The notes: generated by a model from the letters alone, not told the origin. Positions 1 to 12,727 are shown, counted from the stretch's first letter. The stretch is DNA of 64,000 nt from Athripsodes cinereus (GCA_947579605.1 OX388311.1:31808951-31872950), one strand, 5' to 3'. Numbers and translations: made by a program.

Positions 1-271
1 CATGGCCTACATAGTACACACATTATATGAAAGTCTTTTGTAATTTGAGTTAAAAATAATGGATGACATTCTTTCTTTCTCACGGATCAAACGCTCAATT
101 AATTTCCTGAAATTATCTAATTGGAAATTGTTATTACACCAGACAAATTTTCACTAATGTGACTCTCTATTAATGAATACTGGTTCAAACAAGTAAACAT
201 AATGATAATATCACGATTTGTACTAAATAGTAATGTTTTTCTGACCAAACAGTAAGCAGTTTTCTAATAAA

Positions 272-311
272 GCTCACTGATGATGGGTGCCTCCCCGAAA
301 GGCCTCTGAGC
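272..311 (+). ncRNA. Hammerhead ribozyme motif (copy 1)
   Basis: Seen: stem I GCTCA (272-276) pairs perfectly with TGAGC (307-311). Between them lie CTGATGA (277-283), one extra T (284), stem II GGG (285-287)/CCC (294-296), GAAA (297-300), a palindromic helix III AGGCCT (300-305) and the cleavage base C306 (a CUC triplet). This is the order of a minimal type I hammerhead: stem I, CUGANGA, stem II, GAAA, helix III, NUH, stem I. Known: such minimal hammerheads occur in Penelope-like and related retroelements, and weak helix III forms usually work as dimers. The T before stem II is non-canonical and may lower activity. No Penelope reverse transcriptase is visible nearby, so this would be a short remnant or non-autonomous unit. 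Confidence 0.6.
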
Positions 312-1837
312 CCAGTCCTATTCATAATGAAAGTAGGAAAACATTGTTTTTATTTTAGTCAGTTAACAGAGAATCAGAGTTTCAATAAAATACGGAAATT
401 TTAAAAACAACACAACAATATAGTTTAAAAGAAAACTGAAAGCAATAAAAACAATATACAGAAATAAATGTGCGTATATTTTACGAGGTATATTTGACAA
501 TGACTGTCTTGAATAAGATATAATAAAGAAGAATATAGAAGAAAGATAAAATATACTTGATATTTACCAAAAATAGTATTATGAATGAATTTTAAAGACT
601 ATTTTAAGATACAATCAAGTCCAGGGGAGCTTAAGCGATGCAATGATATGCAGAGGAAGAAAGAGTATGAGACGATGAGTCAGCAAAAGAGCATTGCATC
701 GCTCCAAGCCCGGCGCTTCCGGTGAAGCGTCGTGTCGTGTCGCGACACTCACGGTATGATATTGTGTGAACGCGTCAAACTCTTATACTCGTATTACCTC
801 TACATTGCATTATTATGTACCAGCTGTAAAGTGTTGTAGTCTAAGTGTAGATTAGTGCACACTTGAATGTCACATCACATCATATCACATCATATCACAT
901 ATGGATAGAAGATTAACTGACATATCCGACGTACTGCATAATTGCGAATAATACAAATTAAACTCATCTTTACAGTCTTCTAAAGTAAATATGAACACAA
1001 AAAAGCTACCGGTTCTAAAATCTGTACATCCTTACATTATAAACTTTTAAAGTCTCAATTTTCCTTGTCGTTCACTGAGTCTTAGATACCCGAGATATAT
1101 TGATAGGTACCCATATGGTAATTTCAATCGTGAGGGGCATTCCGATTTATTTGTGATTATGGCAAACGGTGGTATTTTGATCACAAGAAAAAAAAGAAAC
1201 ATTTTCCGTTTATTAATCCTACCCTTTAAAAACAATTTTATTTCTATGAACTCTTATTTATATAATTGAATTAGCAAAACGACATAACACCAAGCAATAT
1301 TTTTTTGGGAAATATAGAAATCACCCATTAAACCAAATTATATAACAGATTCGTGTTTACAGTTATTGCTTACATGATTAACGTGATAAATATTAAAAGT
1401 CCCAGCATCTTTAACAAAATGATGCCTTCCTATCAACTGAACTCAGGACAAAGACACTTAGGTGAATGTAACACAGTTGTATTGGTTTTGAATAAAATAT
1501 ATTTTATAAGCCTTTCCTTGAATTATTGTGTTTTTCATCAGCAAGACCTCCCGCAAAGTGCGAAAAACAAGACAGTTCTGTTATTATTATGTATTTACTA
1601 ACAGTAGGTACCTAACATTCATCTCTGCAACAGACGGCGAGACACAGAGTCTGTAATACATAATTATCAAACAGGAGCGATGAAAGCCACGTAGAGTGTT
1701 TAAGAGTCAACAGTTGATAAAAATAGAACATATGGGTCAAGAAGAAAATGAAATATAGTCAGTGTTCCACAGTACAAGTAGTAGTAGTAATATTAGGTGA
1801 TGTGCGTAAATAGACAAGTATGCTAAGGTGATTTTCC
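312..1837. other. A+T-rich sequence without recognisable gene
   Basis: No open frame resembling a known protein. Two small structures are visible: an 11-bp inverted repeat (GCGATGCAATG near 635, CATTGCATCGC near 693), followed by a short GC-richer segment to about 770, and a CACAT/CATAT simple repeat at about 870-902. Confidence 0.5.
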
Positions 1838-2910
1838 CAAATAACAATAATACATCCAATAAGTATTATAACGTAGGTACCGGGTATCATGATACTGTAT
1901 ATTGCCTCCCCGTGTAGACCTACGCATTTCACACGCGTTAGCAGCTTTACCAGAGTTCTTATAGGTATAACAGAATATGTTTTAAGACAAATAACAATAA
2001 TACATCCAATAAGTATTTTTTTTTTTTTTAAAAAAAGATATATCTGGGTTTTGTTTGTTATAAACCCAAATACAACCTTATACACCTTTCACAGTAAGCT
2101 ACTAAAAGCTTGTGTCGTGAAAGGGGAGTTTGCCGGCACCTGGTATCGAACCACCGACCCCATGTTCACGAGGCCGAGACTCTACCTCCAGGCTACCGAC
2201 GAACTCAATTATAACGTAGGTACCGGGTATCATGATATATTGCCTCCCCGTGTAGACCTACGCATTTCACACGCGTTAGCAGCTTTACCAGAGTTCTTAT
2301 AGGTATAACAGAATATGTTTTAAGACAAATAACAATAATACATCCAATAAGTATTATAACGTAGGTACCGGGTATCATGATATATTGCCTCCCCGTGTAG
2401 ACCTACGCATTTCACACGCGTTAGCAGCTTTACCAGAGTTCTTATAGGTATAACAGAATTTGTTTTAAGACAAATAACAATAATACATCCAATAAGTATT
2501 ATAACGTAGGTACCGGGTATCATGATATATTGCCTCCCCGTGTAGACCTACGCATTTCACACGCGTTAGCAGCTTTACCAGAGTTCTTATAGGTATAACA
2601 GAATATGTTTTAAGACAAATAACAATAATACATCCAATAAGTATTATAACGTAGGTACCGGGTATCATGATATATTGCCTCCCCGTGTAGACCTACGCAT
2701 TTCACACGCGTTAGCAGCTTTACCAGAGTTCTTATAGGTATAACAGAATTTGTTTTAAGACAAATAACAATAATACATCCAATAAGTATTATAACGTAGG
2801 TACCGGGTATCATGATATATTGCCTCCCCGTGTAGACCTACGCATTTCACACGCGTTAGCAGCTTTACCAGAGTTCTTATAGGTATAACAGAATATGTTT
2901 TAAGACAAAT
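1838..2910. repeat. 145-bp satellite array, six units
   Basis: The landmark CCGGGTATCATGAT recurs at 1880, 2223, 2368, 2513, 2658 and 2803. Spacing is 145 bp except between the first two, where a SINE-1 (2018-2207) is inserted. Units 2-6 are nearly identical. A GAATATG/GAATTTG variant gives A, A, T, A, T, A across the six units, so the last four units form two copies of a 290-bp dimer. Unit 1 also carries a 5-base insertion after CATGATA. Short reverse-strand reading frames starting MIPGTYVIIL are by-products of the repeat. Confidence 0.95.
2018..2207 (-). mobile_element. SINE-1, tRNA-derived, inserted in satellite
   Basis: Read on the minus strand it starts GAGTTCGTCGGTAGCCTGGA and has an A-box-like TAGCCTGGAGG and a perfect B box GGTTCGATACC (plus-strand 2142-2152). 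It ends in a T/A-rich tail with a small hairpin (GGGTTT/AAACCC). The flanking satellite unit resumes exactly, with at most a 3-bp 'att' duplication. The insertion therefore postdates at least the first array unit. Known: A and B boxes are the internal RNA polymerase III promoter of tRNA-derived SINEs. Confidence 0.85.
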
Positions 2911-4245
2911 GTTATTACTACATAGAGTGTACGTCTTTCAGATTGTAAATAACAATGAACAATATTTCAATTGATATAAATATCAGATATAGATACGTGA
3001 AAAAATTATAAATACGGTATTTAATTTTTAATCTGTCTGAGTTTACTATATCTGATACACGAGTTTTTTACATTGATAAATAAAAAAATATATAGTGTAA
3101 AATACATATTCTTTGTGAATTTCAGAAAATCGGTATCAAACTTACATAGCATACATTAAGAGGACATTATTCTACAACATCATATTATACTAACGTCGTC
3201 AAGAGGCGCCCACAGAGTACACACGATATGTATGAACGAGTGTTGGAAGAGAATAATATAGTCAAATATATCTTTGTCATAATGTCTAAGGTCATAGATT
3301 ATTTGTACTCAAAACACTACGCTCGGGCCTGACAATCATTTATCTTTCTCTTCTTCACGTGTGGTCCTCACTATCAAGAATGTTTTGCATTGGGTGTGAC
3401 ATTTTATTATGTACCCGCTGCCACCTAAATCCATCTCATTCTGTGACAGCATCCATCACAAAGTAAAAATACTTGGAATATGACAGACCCGATGATATAA
3501 TTTCGTTCATTAATTACCTCATTTTATAACAGATGCGTAACTAAATTTACAAATCGGTATGCAATAGCACTTGTTAGCGCTCCAGTTTAGGCAACTAGGA
3601 AGAAATAAGGTTCAAATCTCACATTGTAGTACCACCAACTAACGACGTTTAGTCTTTTCAATTCACATGTAATAACGTGTAAATCTATTTGTGTAATTAG
3701 TAAGAATTTTTAATATGACAAAATACTTCTGTAATTTTCTGTGACCTATTAACATTAAGAAGTACATACTTCATAACGACGGCGAGTTCCTTAGCACATA
3801 GCGAAAAAAATATAATGAAGAAAAATATATAAATGAAATGTACAAAATGAAAAAGTCAAGCATATTATTTTTTCCTATGACAATTAACTAATCAATTTGT
3901 ATAAAATAAATTATTATTATTGATGTCGTGCGTGTCGACAGATTAGTCATAATTAACAATTGCCGCAAGATTTATTATTTTAACCTAACAATCCTTAGCA
4001 TCGTTACAGTTCGCGATACAAAAACATATTAAATAAAAATATACACTACTAGGAATATGATTTTCTATACGATGTAGTGACAACCTTTGTACATGTTTGT
4101 ATTATAGTCTTTGGATACTTTGTTATCAATCATGTATTTAATGCTACTATCGCATACATTTCATAGGTGCAGCAATGTATAATGAAATATACTAGTGTAT
4201 ATATATATATTTAAAAGATGACTTCGGATATTTTTATTATAAAAT
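2911..4245. other. A+T-rich sequence, no feature recognised
   Basis: No coding signal, terminal repeat or RNA gene was recognised here. Confidence 0.5.
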
Positions 4246-4385
4246 AAAACCTTATACACCTTTCACAGTAAGCTAAAAGTTTGTGTCGTGAAAGGGGAGT
4301 TTGCCGAAACCTGGATTCGAACCGCGCACCTTATATACATGAGGCAAAGACTCTACCTCCAGGCTACCGAACAACTCTATTATAT
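4246..4385 (-). mobile_element. SINE-1 copy 2
   Basis: Same family as 2018-2207, minus strand. It has a perfect B box GGTTCGAATCC (plus-strand 4313-4323), the A-box-like TAGCCTGGAGG, the conserved middle CGGCAAACTCCCCTTTCACG and the TGTATAAGG segment. The 3' tail is short or decayed. The anticodon-stem part differs from the other copies, so it is an older, independent insertion and not a functional tRNA. Confidence 0.85.
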
Positions 4386-4499
4386 TGCTTCATTTCGTTA
4401 ATCAAGTTTGCTGCATTCTAAAGTAGAAATTTATATTTTGTAATATACAGTCAAATTTGTTTATAAAAAGTTTGACGGGACCGACTAAATTTGTCTGTT

Positions 4500-4712
4500 A
4501 TTTCAGCTACTTATGTAAGTATACGTCTAAATTTGCAGAGCTTTAGAGCTGTCGCGCCAACTGCCTGGAACAGATTATCCGCAGATCTGACCGAGAATTA
4601 GTCTACCACCACATTTAGGATCATGTTGAAAACATTACTATTCAAGAGAAGTCACGGCGCCCTTGAAATGGTCACGGATCATTTAAAGGCCCCATATATA
4701 TAAATTATTAAA
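4500..4712 (+). mobile_element. LINE-E 3' end (non-LTR retrotransposon)
   Basis: In one frame it reads FRAVAPTAWNRLSADL, then, after a stop, TFRIMLKTLLFKRSHGALE. This is the 'APTxWNxLP...FKxxLKTxLF' closing segment typical of Jockey/CR1/L2-type reverse transcriptases. A second, more damaged copy lies at about 43620-43830 (shared 'CAACTGCCTGGAACAGATT'). The 5' part is missing. The clade is not resolved. Confidence 0.65.
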
Positions 4713-5138
4713 TTACTTTTATATGTGTACTTGAGGGTACACATTTACTGCAAATTATTAGGATACCCTTAAAGTTATATGAATAAAACTTGTAAAATTC
4801 AATAAAAATAGCAATATTTGTATTAGAAAATCAAATTGACTACGCTTCTATATAAAGTTTAACATCATCTAATGAAAGACAGTAGTTTACTAATTCCCTC
4901 GAACATAACGTAACTAGAATTGTTATTGAGTACATGTTTCAAAGGTGGCGGTATTATTTACTGCACTGGTGCATATTTTATTAATGTTCCTAGTAAAGAA
5001 ACATTCATCGGCCATAAACTTTGCATTTATTGTGCAGATAGTGATGGTAATCTGGTAACACAGAATGTTATCGCGCAGTAGGGTAAGTCATTTACTTGGA
5101 TAACAAAGAGTTTTACAATATAAACGTCAACTCAATGA

Positions 5139-5265
5139 TATTTAACATCTATAATTTAGCGAAAAGTTGTGTCACCCATCTTGAATACGTCATTATTTAC
5201 TGGGACAAAGAGGACAACTTGAATGTTAATTACATGCGCCTAGTCTGTCAGTTAATATGCTACAT
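5139..5265 (+). mobile_element. SINE-2 fragment (old)
   Basis: Matches the centre of SINE-2: 'CACCCATCTTGAATACGTCA', then a diverged 'GGCACGAAGAGGACAG' block, 'TTACATGC' and the start of the 'CTGGCTACC' block. Divergence is clear and the 3' hairpin is lost. Confidence 0.6.
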
Positions 5266-7364
5266 AACATTAAGAAATATTTGGTGTTTTCTCATCTGTC
5301 AACAATATAAAAACAATACAAAAAATATGACCAATCAATAATGTGGCCATTGAATAAAACAAATATGAGAAATGATTTATGTAGTGAACGGTAAAAGTTT
5401 CACGATCTATTTATTAGCGGACTAGTATGGGAAGTATGCTACATTTAAAAAGTTAACACTCGCAGATGAATACCGTAGGTTAATATTGTTTATATTTTCA
5501 TATCCTACTATTGTTGACGTTTTGAAAGTTCTGCAAAAACTCTATATTTAAAACAAAGGACCTTCCTGCTGCATTCCAAATACAGATTGACGATAGCGAT
5601 GAGTGAAAAGTTTTTCAGCGTAATTATGGAAAAAAGAGAAATATTTATCCATACAGTTTGATATTATTATTATCGTCTACGAAAAAGAATTCACTTACAC
5701 ATATAACTCGTACAAACAGAATTAGGTTGAAATTTAATATTTTCAGACAACAGTTACTAGTAGAGTATAGAGAGATGATGATTTCATACCTGTAACAAAG
5801 AAATAATAAAAGATTAATTTTCAGTCACTTGTGACAAATAATATTACATTGTACGTAACATTGATAAATAACGTAATAATAACGCAAGTACCGTATTTAA
5901 ATATTTTTCACTAAAATAATATAACAAGTATTAAGTTGTACCACACGGTATAAGACATGTGTGGTAGATTCATACATTATGTACCTACTATCTACTAGTA
6001 TCAACATAACGGGGGAGTAGTGGGAATGTTGATTGATATGAATGGATGTGGTCTGTACTCTGTAGTATTAGTACAAGTAGTAGTAGTGGTCTCATTAGGT
6101 ACATACCTACATACATACATATTATAATAATTATAATAATAATAATGATATGGTGGATGTGTAGGTAGGTACATAATAATATGATGATGGATGTGTGTGT
6201 GTGTCTCTCTCTTACACCTATGTTTCATACATCTGGATAGTATTGGAGAATGGTAATACTGTACATACAGTATAGCCACTCAATGTAATCGTTCAACTGA
6301 GCAACATTCCACGCGTATTTACCACATACCTATAATGTACATATTATGTTATCACCAATACACCCTTGCGGGGTAGGTGGAGGAGATGATAATATCGACT
6401 AGCTCGCATTCCTATCTTGACACACATACTAGTATTTCCATTCTGAACGCATTCGCACCGCAGGTATAGGTATTTCTTCGTGCAAACCTTCATCCACACG
6501 GAACGAGCACGTCGTATAAGATAACATCTAATTGAGTTTAAATTAATATAATATATTATATAACAACACAAAACTATTACAAGCTACTTATACATTCCGG
6601 AAACCCGAGTTATCATCAACTAAAAAAAAATATAATATTACAAAGGAATTTTATCAATACTTAATTTTCCTAGCGATCACAACAATATGTTAACGATCAA
6701 ACCAACATTATTCTCTCTTTTTATTTTTCATATGTTTTGTCAACCTACTGTGTGTGTCTTTATGTAATAAATAAATAAATAAATATTAGTGTGTACCAAA
6801 TGTATTATTGATTCATATAAACTATCACATGCAATACGCTTTTGTACAGTTACAATATAGTGGGATAAGTAAATATAATTTTAATTACTCGCAAATTTCG
6901 TTTATCCGCTATTCCACTGAGCAATGAGATCAAGAACCTTTCAACAAATAAACTCAGTCAGTACAAATAGTACAAACCGATATACGAGTATAGTAATAAT
7001 AGTAGCTGTATTGTATAGGAAATATAATAAAACAATAATAATAACATCATCATCCGAGATGACAAAAAAACTTTTATTGGAAAGATTGCCTCGCCCACCA
7101 CAAGTGATGTATTCGCCAAGGTTCATTACACGAATCAGGTGAAGTTATTTTATCGCTACTAATATAATATAATAAATAACACTCGTATCAACATACAATT
7201 TATGTAAAGGTAAGTAAGTGTATCCGGATCAGTAATGAACTCAACATCAGTAAACCCTCGTAAGGTTATCTGAACCATTGATGAAGTTTTTATTCGTGAA
7301 GATAAATATTGACACGCCAAATATTAATAAACAAAACAAATACCAGCAACAAATATTAACAATT
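5266..7364. other. A+T-rich sequence with simple repeats
   Basis: Mostly featureless. At about 6060-6205 there are short runs of TAC, CATA, TAATAA, GTAGGTAG and TGTG/TCTC, and an AAAT run lies near 6770. Short open frames here are low-complexity and not recognised. Confidence 0.5.
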
Positions 7365-7560
7365 TCACTTATTTTAGAAGCATTAACTATGTAACAATTT
7401 CTAGACTTTTTAAATAAAATATTTTAACTTGAATTACTATATTTATTATTACTATGTATTGTATTATTACTACGTATAGCGTATTTTAAATTAATGTAAC
7501 AAATAAACATAGTAATTCCAGTTTAAATATTTTATTTAATTTATCATTAGTTACAATAAA
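7364..7560. repeat. Foldback MITE F, copy 1
   Basis: Arms 7411-7440 and 7509-7538 are inverted copies (core TTTAAATATTTTATTTA against TAAATAAAATATTTTAA). The outer sequence CATTAACTATGTAACAATTTCTAGAC and the inner 'AAATAAACATAGTAATT' recur at 12728-12999 in the opposite orientation. Two copies with the same arms indicate a mobile foldback element. No transposase is present. Confidence 0.65.
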
Positions 7561-7624
7561 TAGTAATATTTAAAAATATGACAAAATTATTTGAGTAGTT
7601 ACGATTATAATAGTAATATATTCT

Positions 7625-8035
7625 TCTTCATTGTCGTTTCATCGGTGCTGAGGATCGTGACCAACACTTGTATGGGTGTAAACAAAATGCTTTCAGTGAC
7701 GCCAATCCTCAGTCAATCGTAGCGCCTTGTGCAACGTCCCTCATGAGGCCTACTTTACCTGGTTTCTTCGTCTTATCGGTGAGCGTCCCTTGCCCTCCAC
7801 ATCTTAGGTTAAAACTTCTCCAGGTTGTCTGGCCCTCTCCGTGTAATGTGCCCAAAGTACTGCAGGATACAGTGCAGTTATAAAGTGGACAATCGTTTCT
7901 TTATTTTAAATTCTGCAAGGATACACAAATTGTTTTATGCGCTATCTACGGCATGCACAGCACCACATTTTGAAGGAATCTATTCTAACGCGTTTTGATA
8001 TTTGATGGTCCAGATATTGGTTGCATATAATACAT
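7625..8035 (-). mobile_element. LINE-C C-terminal fragment
   Basis: The minus strand, with frameshifts, gives QYFGHITRRGPDNLEKF, preceded by KKRLSTL and FKMWCCACRR. These correspond to the C-terminal 'FEMWCWRR...LQYFGHIARRDADNLEKL...GRSP' stretch of reverse transcriptases of arthropod non-LTR elements. Several in-frame stops make it a pseudogene. The 5' end is truncated near 8035. Confidence 0.65.
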
Positions 8036-8701
8036 ATGTAAAAAAACATTCATCAGTCTGATCTTTGTAGGTAGTCATATGCTTTTGTAATACATTACGT
8101 AATTAAAAAATGATACTTAAATTAATTAACATTATTACCAAGTTGATAGAGCTAGTAAATACCAACGTACCTACTGAGAAAAATAGAATCTGCTGTTTTT
8201 GTATCTGTATGTGGTAGAAAAATGGCCTGATTAAATAACCGAGAGCAGGAGGAATCCCCAAAACCATTTGCGGAAATGACTGCGTAATTTACCAACCACG
8301 TATCTGCCAATCCACTACATACAAACAAACAAATAAAAATGTCAAAGCATCACAAGAAGTCAACTACAGGCAGTTTCAATAGTGAAAATATTTTCCTACA
8401 AAGTGTCTTCGTGAAAGGCTCGCGCGAAGGAGTGGGGATCGTGGAGATTTCTGCAAGAATTCGTAGCGGTTCCGGATTGTGTGAGAACGCGGCCTCTGGC
8501 TAACGGATCAGCACATTCCATACCTCAGAGATAGACAGAGAAAGATAGAGTAGGAGAGCAGAGAACAGAAGATCTGTACGGATGGAAATTCATATCTACA
8601 ATCTCATGACCAAAGGAATAATCTGACAATTCAAATCAGAAACAACATCCCTGTCCTTGTGACAAGTGATCAATAATGATTAGAACATGTTGTCTTTATC
8701 T

Positions 8702-8960
8702 CGTTATATTTGTCTGAGAGGAATGGTGCTCGGAGACGTGGACGTTCGAGGATTAAATGTCAAGATCATTTAAATCAAATCCTACAGGACGGTCACGTGT
8801 TGAGCACATTGAACAGGAGAGCATGCATGAGGAATTGTATGACAGTGACGGAAGCGAAAGATGTATGCAAAGATAGAAGGAAGTGGCGCTCGATCCTTTC
8901 TGCCTACCCCGCGAGGGAAGCGGCGTGATGGTATGTATGTATGTATGTATGTCTTTATCT
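8702..8960 (+). mobile_element. LINE-B 3' end, copy 1
   Basis: The frame 8710-8928 encodes ARRRGRSRIKCQDHLNQILQ, then LNRRACMRNCMTVTEAKDVC and SILSAYPAREAA before the stop. This is the Arg-rich C-terminal tail of a LINE reverse transcriptase. The stop codon lies in 'GGCGTGATGG', which is followed by five or so GTAT repeats. The coding end overlaps a hairpin CCC-CGCGA-GGG. The copy is 5'-truncated, as expected from target-primed reverse transcription. Related ends are at 11255, 11505, 14365(-), 18240(-), 40165, 40740 and 41635(-). Confidence 0.8.
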
Positions 8961-11254
8961 CGTTAGCGAGAAAATATATTATAATAAAGAATCGAATTTA
9001 ATACATAAAACAAAACACCTAGACGAAATTATTATTCTTGAAGGATTTTGTTGTTTTTGAACGATTCCACGCTACTACAGTAGGCGTCGCACAATAACAA
9101 GAAAACTAAATAATAGATGAAAAGTTTTCTGTCTTCGCGAAGACAAAAAATAAAATATAGTCATCAGAAATAACTCGGTGCTTTAAATATATATGTGGCA
9201 TACGATCATATTATCAATATTTATCTATTTATCTACACAAAATATAATATTCTACTCAACGCTGCTCACCTTGCATGTTTATACGTTGTATCATGTATGT
9301 AGGTTGGTATGTTATTTATAATATTACGTACCTATGTGGTTGGACATGCTGCATGGGAGAGAAATGTGTTGTGAACCAATAGCTACCGCATATATGGCTT
9401 GTCTGAGTCTATTACAAGTCAAATTATTGACAATAAAATAGAGATTATGCCACATAAAAGCAATACATGAGTACCAAAATAACACATCGATAGAAAATCA
9501 TAATACATACCTACCTATAATAATCCACCTTATTATTATTTCACCGTGTATTTATTGAACATTATATTATTTTATTTATCTATTCAAATCCTATGACTAC
9601 GTAAGACATTCTAAAGATACAGTTTATTATGACGAAAAATAACATAGATGTATTAGAGATAGCTGTAACGTCACTCTACAAAACACCAAAATGGATAACA
9701 AGTTATTGTATGATGACATGATGAGTATGATGATCTTTTCAACAAGAGTTCCGTTTAGATTCTTTTACAATTTGTTTATACAACTTTCGTCGCAAACCTG
9801 GATTTGATCTTACCTTTAATCCTGAATGCTCTTTCTGTCGCGGAGAAGAAGTGATTTTATTGGCTCTTAACGTATATAAATAAATAAGTAATAAGCACGA
9901 GCTCTGCTCAATTTCGAGAGTGTAAATTAATTAAAAAAAAAATACAAATCATTTCATAATTGTAGTATTAATTGATCATATCATCATGCGAATGAAAATA
10001 AAAAAAATGTATTTCAACAGGCAACAGTAGGCATGACACTACATTTTTTATTGATACATTACATTAAACATCAAATTCATTCAGAATTCTCAAAAACCAA
10101 CCACTCGGTCTATAAAATGGAAGAATTGTTTTCACCACGTTGAAATCATAGACATTTACAACTATAGACTATTTGCAAAATTTTCACATCTGAGGCATCC
10201 TATTTCTGCTTCTTCTTCTGTGCATATTTAAAAAAGAAAGAGATAATACATAGCACGCTTTGTATTTTCTACTATGTTTATGGCATACATTCAGTAGGTG
10301 ACGCTCGCCTTCGATCAACCACGACTCGACTATTCGCAACGTGCGACTACATTCAGGGCACACAACCCTTAAATTAACGTTTCACTTATTTTGGTTTATA
10401 GTTGATCTTTAATTGTATTATGTCATTGGTTAAAATAAATATAATAAAAGCTGATGATGCAGAATGTACCCACAATTACGATAAAATAAAATATACGTTT
10501 AAGTGAGATTATTTTCTCTCTCTGTGAGGCGGTGATGGATGCATTATTGTCGTACATTATATGGCTATTGTTATTGCAATGAAGTCAGCTGTGGGTACTA
10601 TGTTGTACTTGATATTTTAATAGAATAGAATGATAGATAGGTATCTACTGAGTTGTACACTAAGTACCTATTTCAGACACATTGAATGTTTTCATATTCA
10701 ATTTGAAATCACCCGCCGGTCAATGTACCGCTCCGCCGAATACCTCAATACTATCAATAGTAAGTACCTACCTATACACATGGATGCAAAATAATACATA
10801 CCTATATTACAACAGCAAATTCATACTGCTCATGATTGGATTATGAGAATTGAACTTGCTAAGCGTGGTGGATGTTGCGTGGCAAATTCTTATTTTCATC
10901 ATGTGCATCCTGTCTCCCTTGGTGGAGAGTAGGATTGGTTGGGATGTCCCCTATGGGAAGGAAGTAGGTTTATACATCACCCCGTTATTCGGTAGCCCTT
11001 GGGATCACTGTATTCAAACCCAAATATTTCTGGACACTTTGCACCTGCTGTTTGTACCAATTCTACATACGCATAATTAAAAATGATTAATCTTAGGGTA
11101 AATCTTGGTTTTCAAGAATTTATTTTGTTAATCCTGTCACATTATGGGTATTTAATTTTATTTATTCCCATATAGATTAATGATTGTATTTCTTGCGAGA
11201 TGGTTTAAGATGGTATGTCCTTTGGGCCATCCGTATACTTTTTTGTGCAATAAA
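8961..11254. other. A+T-rich sequence, little recognisable content
   Basis: No gene recognised. Near 9790-9850 'RRKPGFDLTFNPECSFCRGEE' can be read, loosely resembling the Cys-rich end of some LINE proteins, but it is too short to assign. A 76-codon frame at 10850-11080 matches nothing I know. Confidence 0.45.
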
Positions 11255-11495
11255 TATTTATAATGGAATGATGCTCGAAGACGTGGACGGCCGAGGATCA
11301 AATGGCAATGTCACCTAAATCCTACAGGACGGCCACGTGTTGAGTACATTAAACAGGAGAACATGCATGAAGAATTGTATGACAGTAACGAAAGCGAAAG
11401 ATGTCTGCTATAGGATAGAAAGAAGTGGCGCTCGATCTTTTTTGCCTGCCCCGCGAGGGAAGCGGCGTGATGGTACGTATGTACGTATGAAATAT
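11255..11495 (+). mobile_element. LINE-B 3' end, copy 2
   Basis: Same family as 8702-8960. It carries GRPRIKWQ-like coding with a small deletion (HLN is followed at once by 'PTGRPRV'), the CMTVTKAKDVC motif, the CCCGCGAGGG hairpin and the GTGATGGTACGTATG tail. Frameshifted and non-functional. Confidence 0.8.
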
Positions 11496-11504
11496 TTATT
11501 ATTA

Positions 11505-11885
11505 TTATTAATAAGAATGAGGACATCAGGAAATTGAGCGGATGTGAAAAGAGTGTTGTGGATAGAATGCGTGTAAATCGGTTACGATGGTTTGGACATG
11601 TGAATCAATGGACGATGAAAGGATGGCGAAGAGAGTATACTTATCTGAAAGAGTTAGTTTGAGAAAACGCGGACGTCCATGTCCATGAACCACGTGGTTT
11701 GATCATGTGGATCAGATTCTCAAGGAATGCCACGTACTGAGAAAAAGAAATCGGCGTACATGTACGAGAAACTGGATGGTTGTGGAGGAAGCGAAATAAG
11801 TATGTTTGAATTTATCTATATGGCGTTTCGTTCTCTCTGCTTACCCTACTTGGGACACAGTGTGATGGCGTAGATAGATAAATAA
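11505..11885 (+). mobile_element. LINE-B-like 3' end, diverged subfamily
   Basis: Reads KNEDIRKLSGC, VVDRMRVNRLRWFGHVNQ, then a frameshift, WFDHVDQILKECHVLRKRN, RTCTRNWMVVEEAK and FVLSAYPTWDTV, matching LINE-B position by position. It ends with the hairpin CCC-TACTT-GGG and a TAGATAGATAAATAA tail instead of GTAT repeats. It lies directly behind the LINE-B copy at 11255 in the same orientation. Confidence 0.75.
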
Positions 11886-12727
11886 AAAAAATACATTATC
11901 CCGTAGAGTACCCGGTAAATAACAGATCCCCCACACTTTTCTGTATGTTTTTGTGTCCTGTAAAAGCCAGGTGTTGTTCATAAAATATTACTTAGGTATA
12001 AGAAAAGAGAACATTGAAACATTACTACAAAAGTTAAAGTTTGTACTTCAATTTATTTTATACTAATTTATAGAAGTATGTTCTAGAAACAGTAATTTTA
12101 TTTATCTATATAACAATGATAATACTATGTATAGTACAATGAAACGTAGAGTAAGTATCTATACATAATATGTTTATTATAAATATATCGAACACAACAG
12201 GAAGGCACTGACATACGAGGTCGTGACCGCTTCCTTCCGATCCTCAATAAGGACACGGGAGGAACTACGCAATAAACAACACAAATATAGAACGCAACTA
12301 AATACCCAATATCTACCTACTTACATAGATACATACCAACATAAATGAGTGCCTAAGTAGGTACTTTCTCATACCACAACATACCTATACACCATTATGT
12401 GTACCTACTACACTTCCTAAATTGATAATACATTCATAAGTACATAGGTGCATACTGCATAGACACTTAAATACGGGATGTACTATAATTATTATTTTTA
12501 TATAAATATAAATAGGTAATATTAAATTAATTTTGAAATTCATCACTATACAATATAATATCACTAATATAATATAAAGAGATGAATGAAAATACAATAC
12601 ATATCTACGCCTGCAAATTAAAAAATATTTCAAAATTTCAAAGTTAATTTATTTATATAATTGTAAATGGGGGGACATGTTACATTCCGAGAATTCCCGG
12701 AGATCGAATATTGTATACATAACTAAC
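11886..12727. other. A+T-rich sequence, no gene
   Basis: A short SINE-2-like scrap (TGTCCTGTAAAAGCCAGGTG) lies near 11953. About 12195-12270 is slightly GC-richer and may be LINE debris. Nothing else was recognised. Confidence 0.45.

Noticed and set aside
2320..2813. Three near-identical 67-codon frames (MIPGTYVIIL...) that might look like a gene family
   Set aside because: They recur every 145 bp because of the satellite and overlap one another.
4313..4323. Perfect B box suggesting a tRNA gene
   Set aside because: No acceptor-stem or anticodon-stem pairing; the sequence is the head of SINE-1 with the family's downstream body.
10452..10475. CTGATGATGCAGAATGTACC as a hammerhead start
   Set aside because: No GAAA box at a suitable distance and no stem II.
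10850..11080. 76-codon frame MNLLSVVDVAWQ...
   Set aside because: Hydrophobic start but no family match, no promoter or splice evidence; could be repeat debris.
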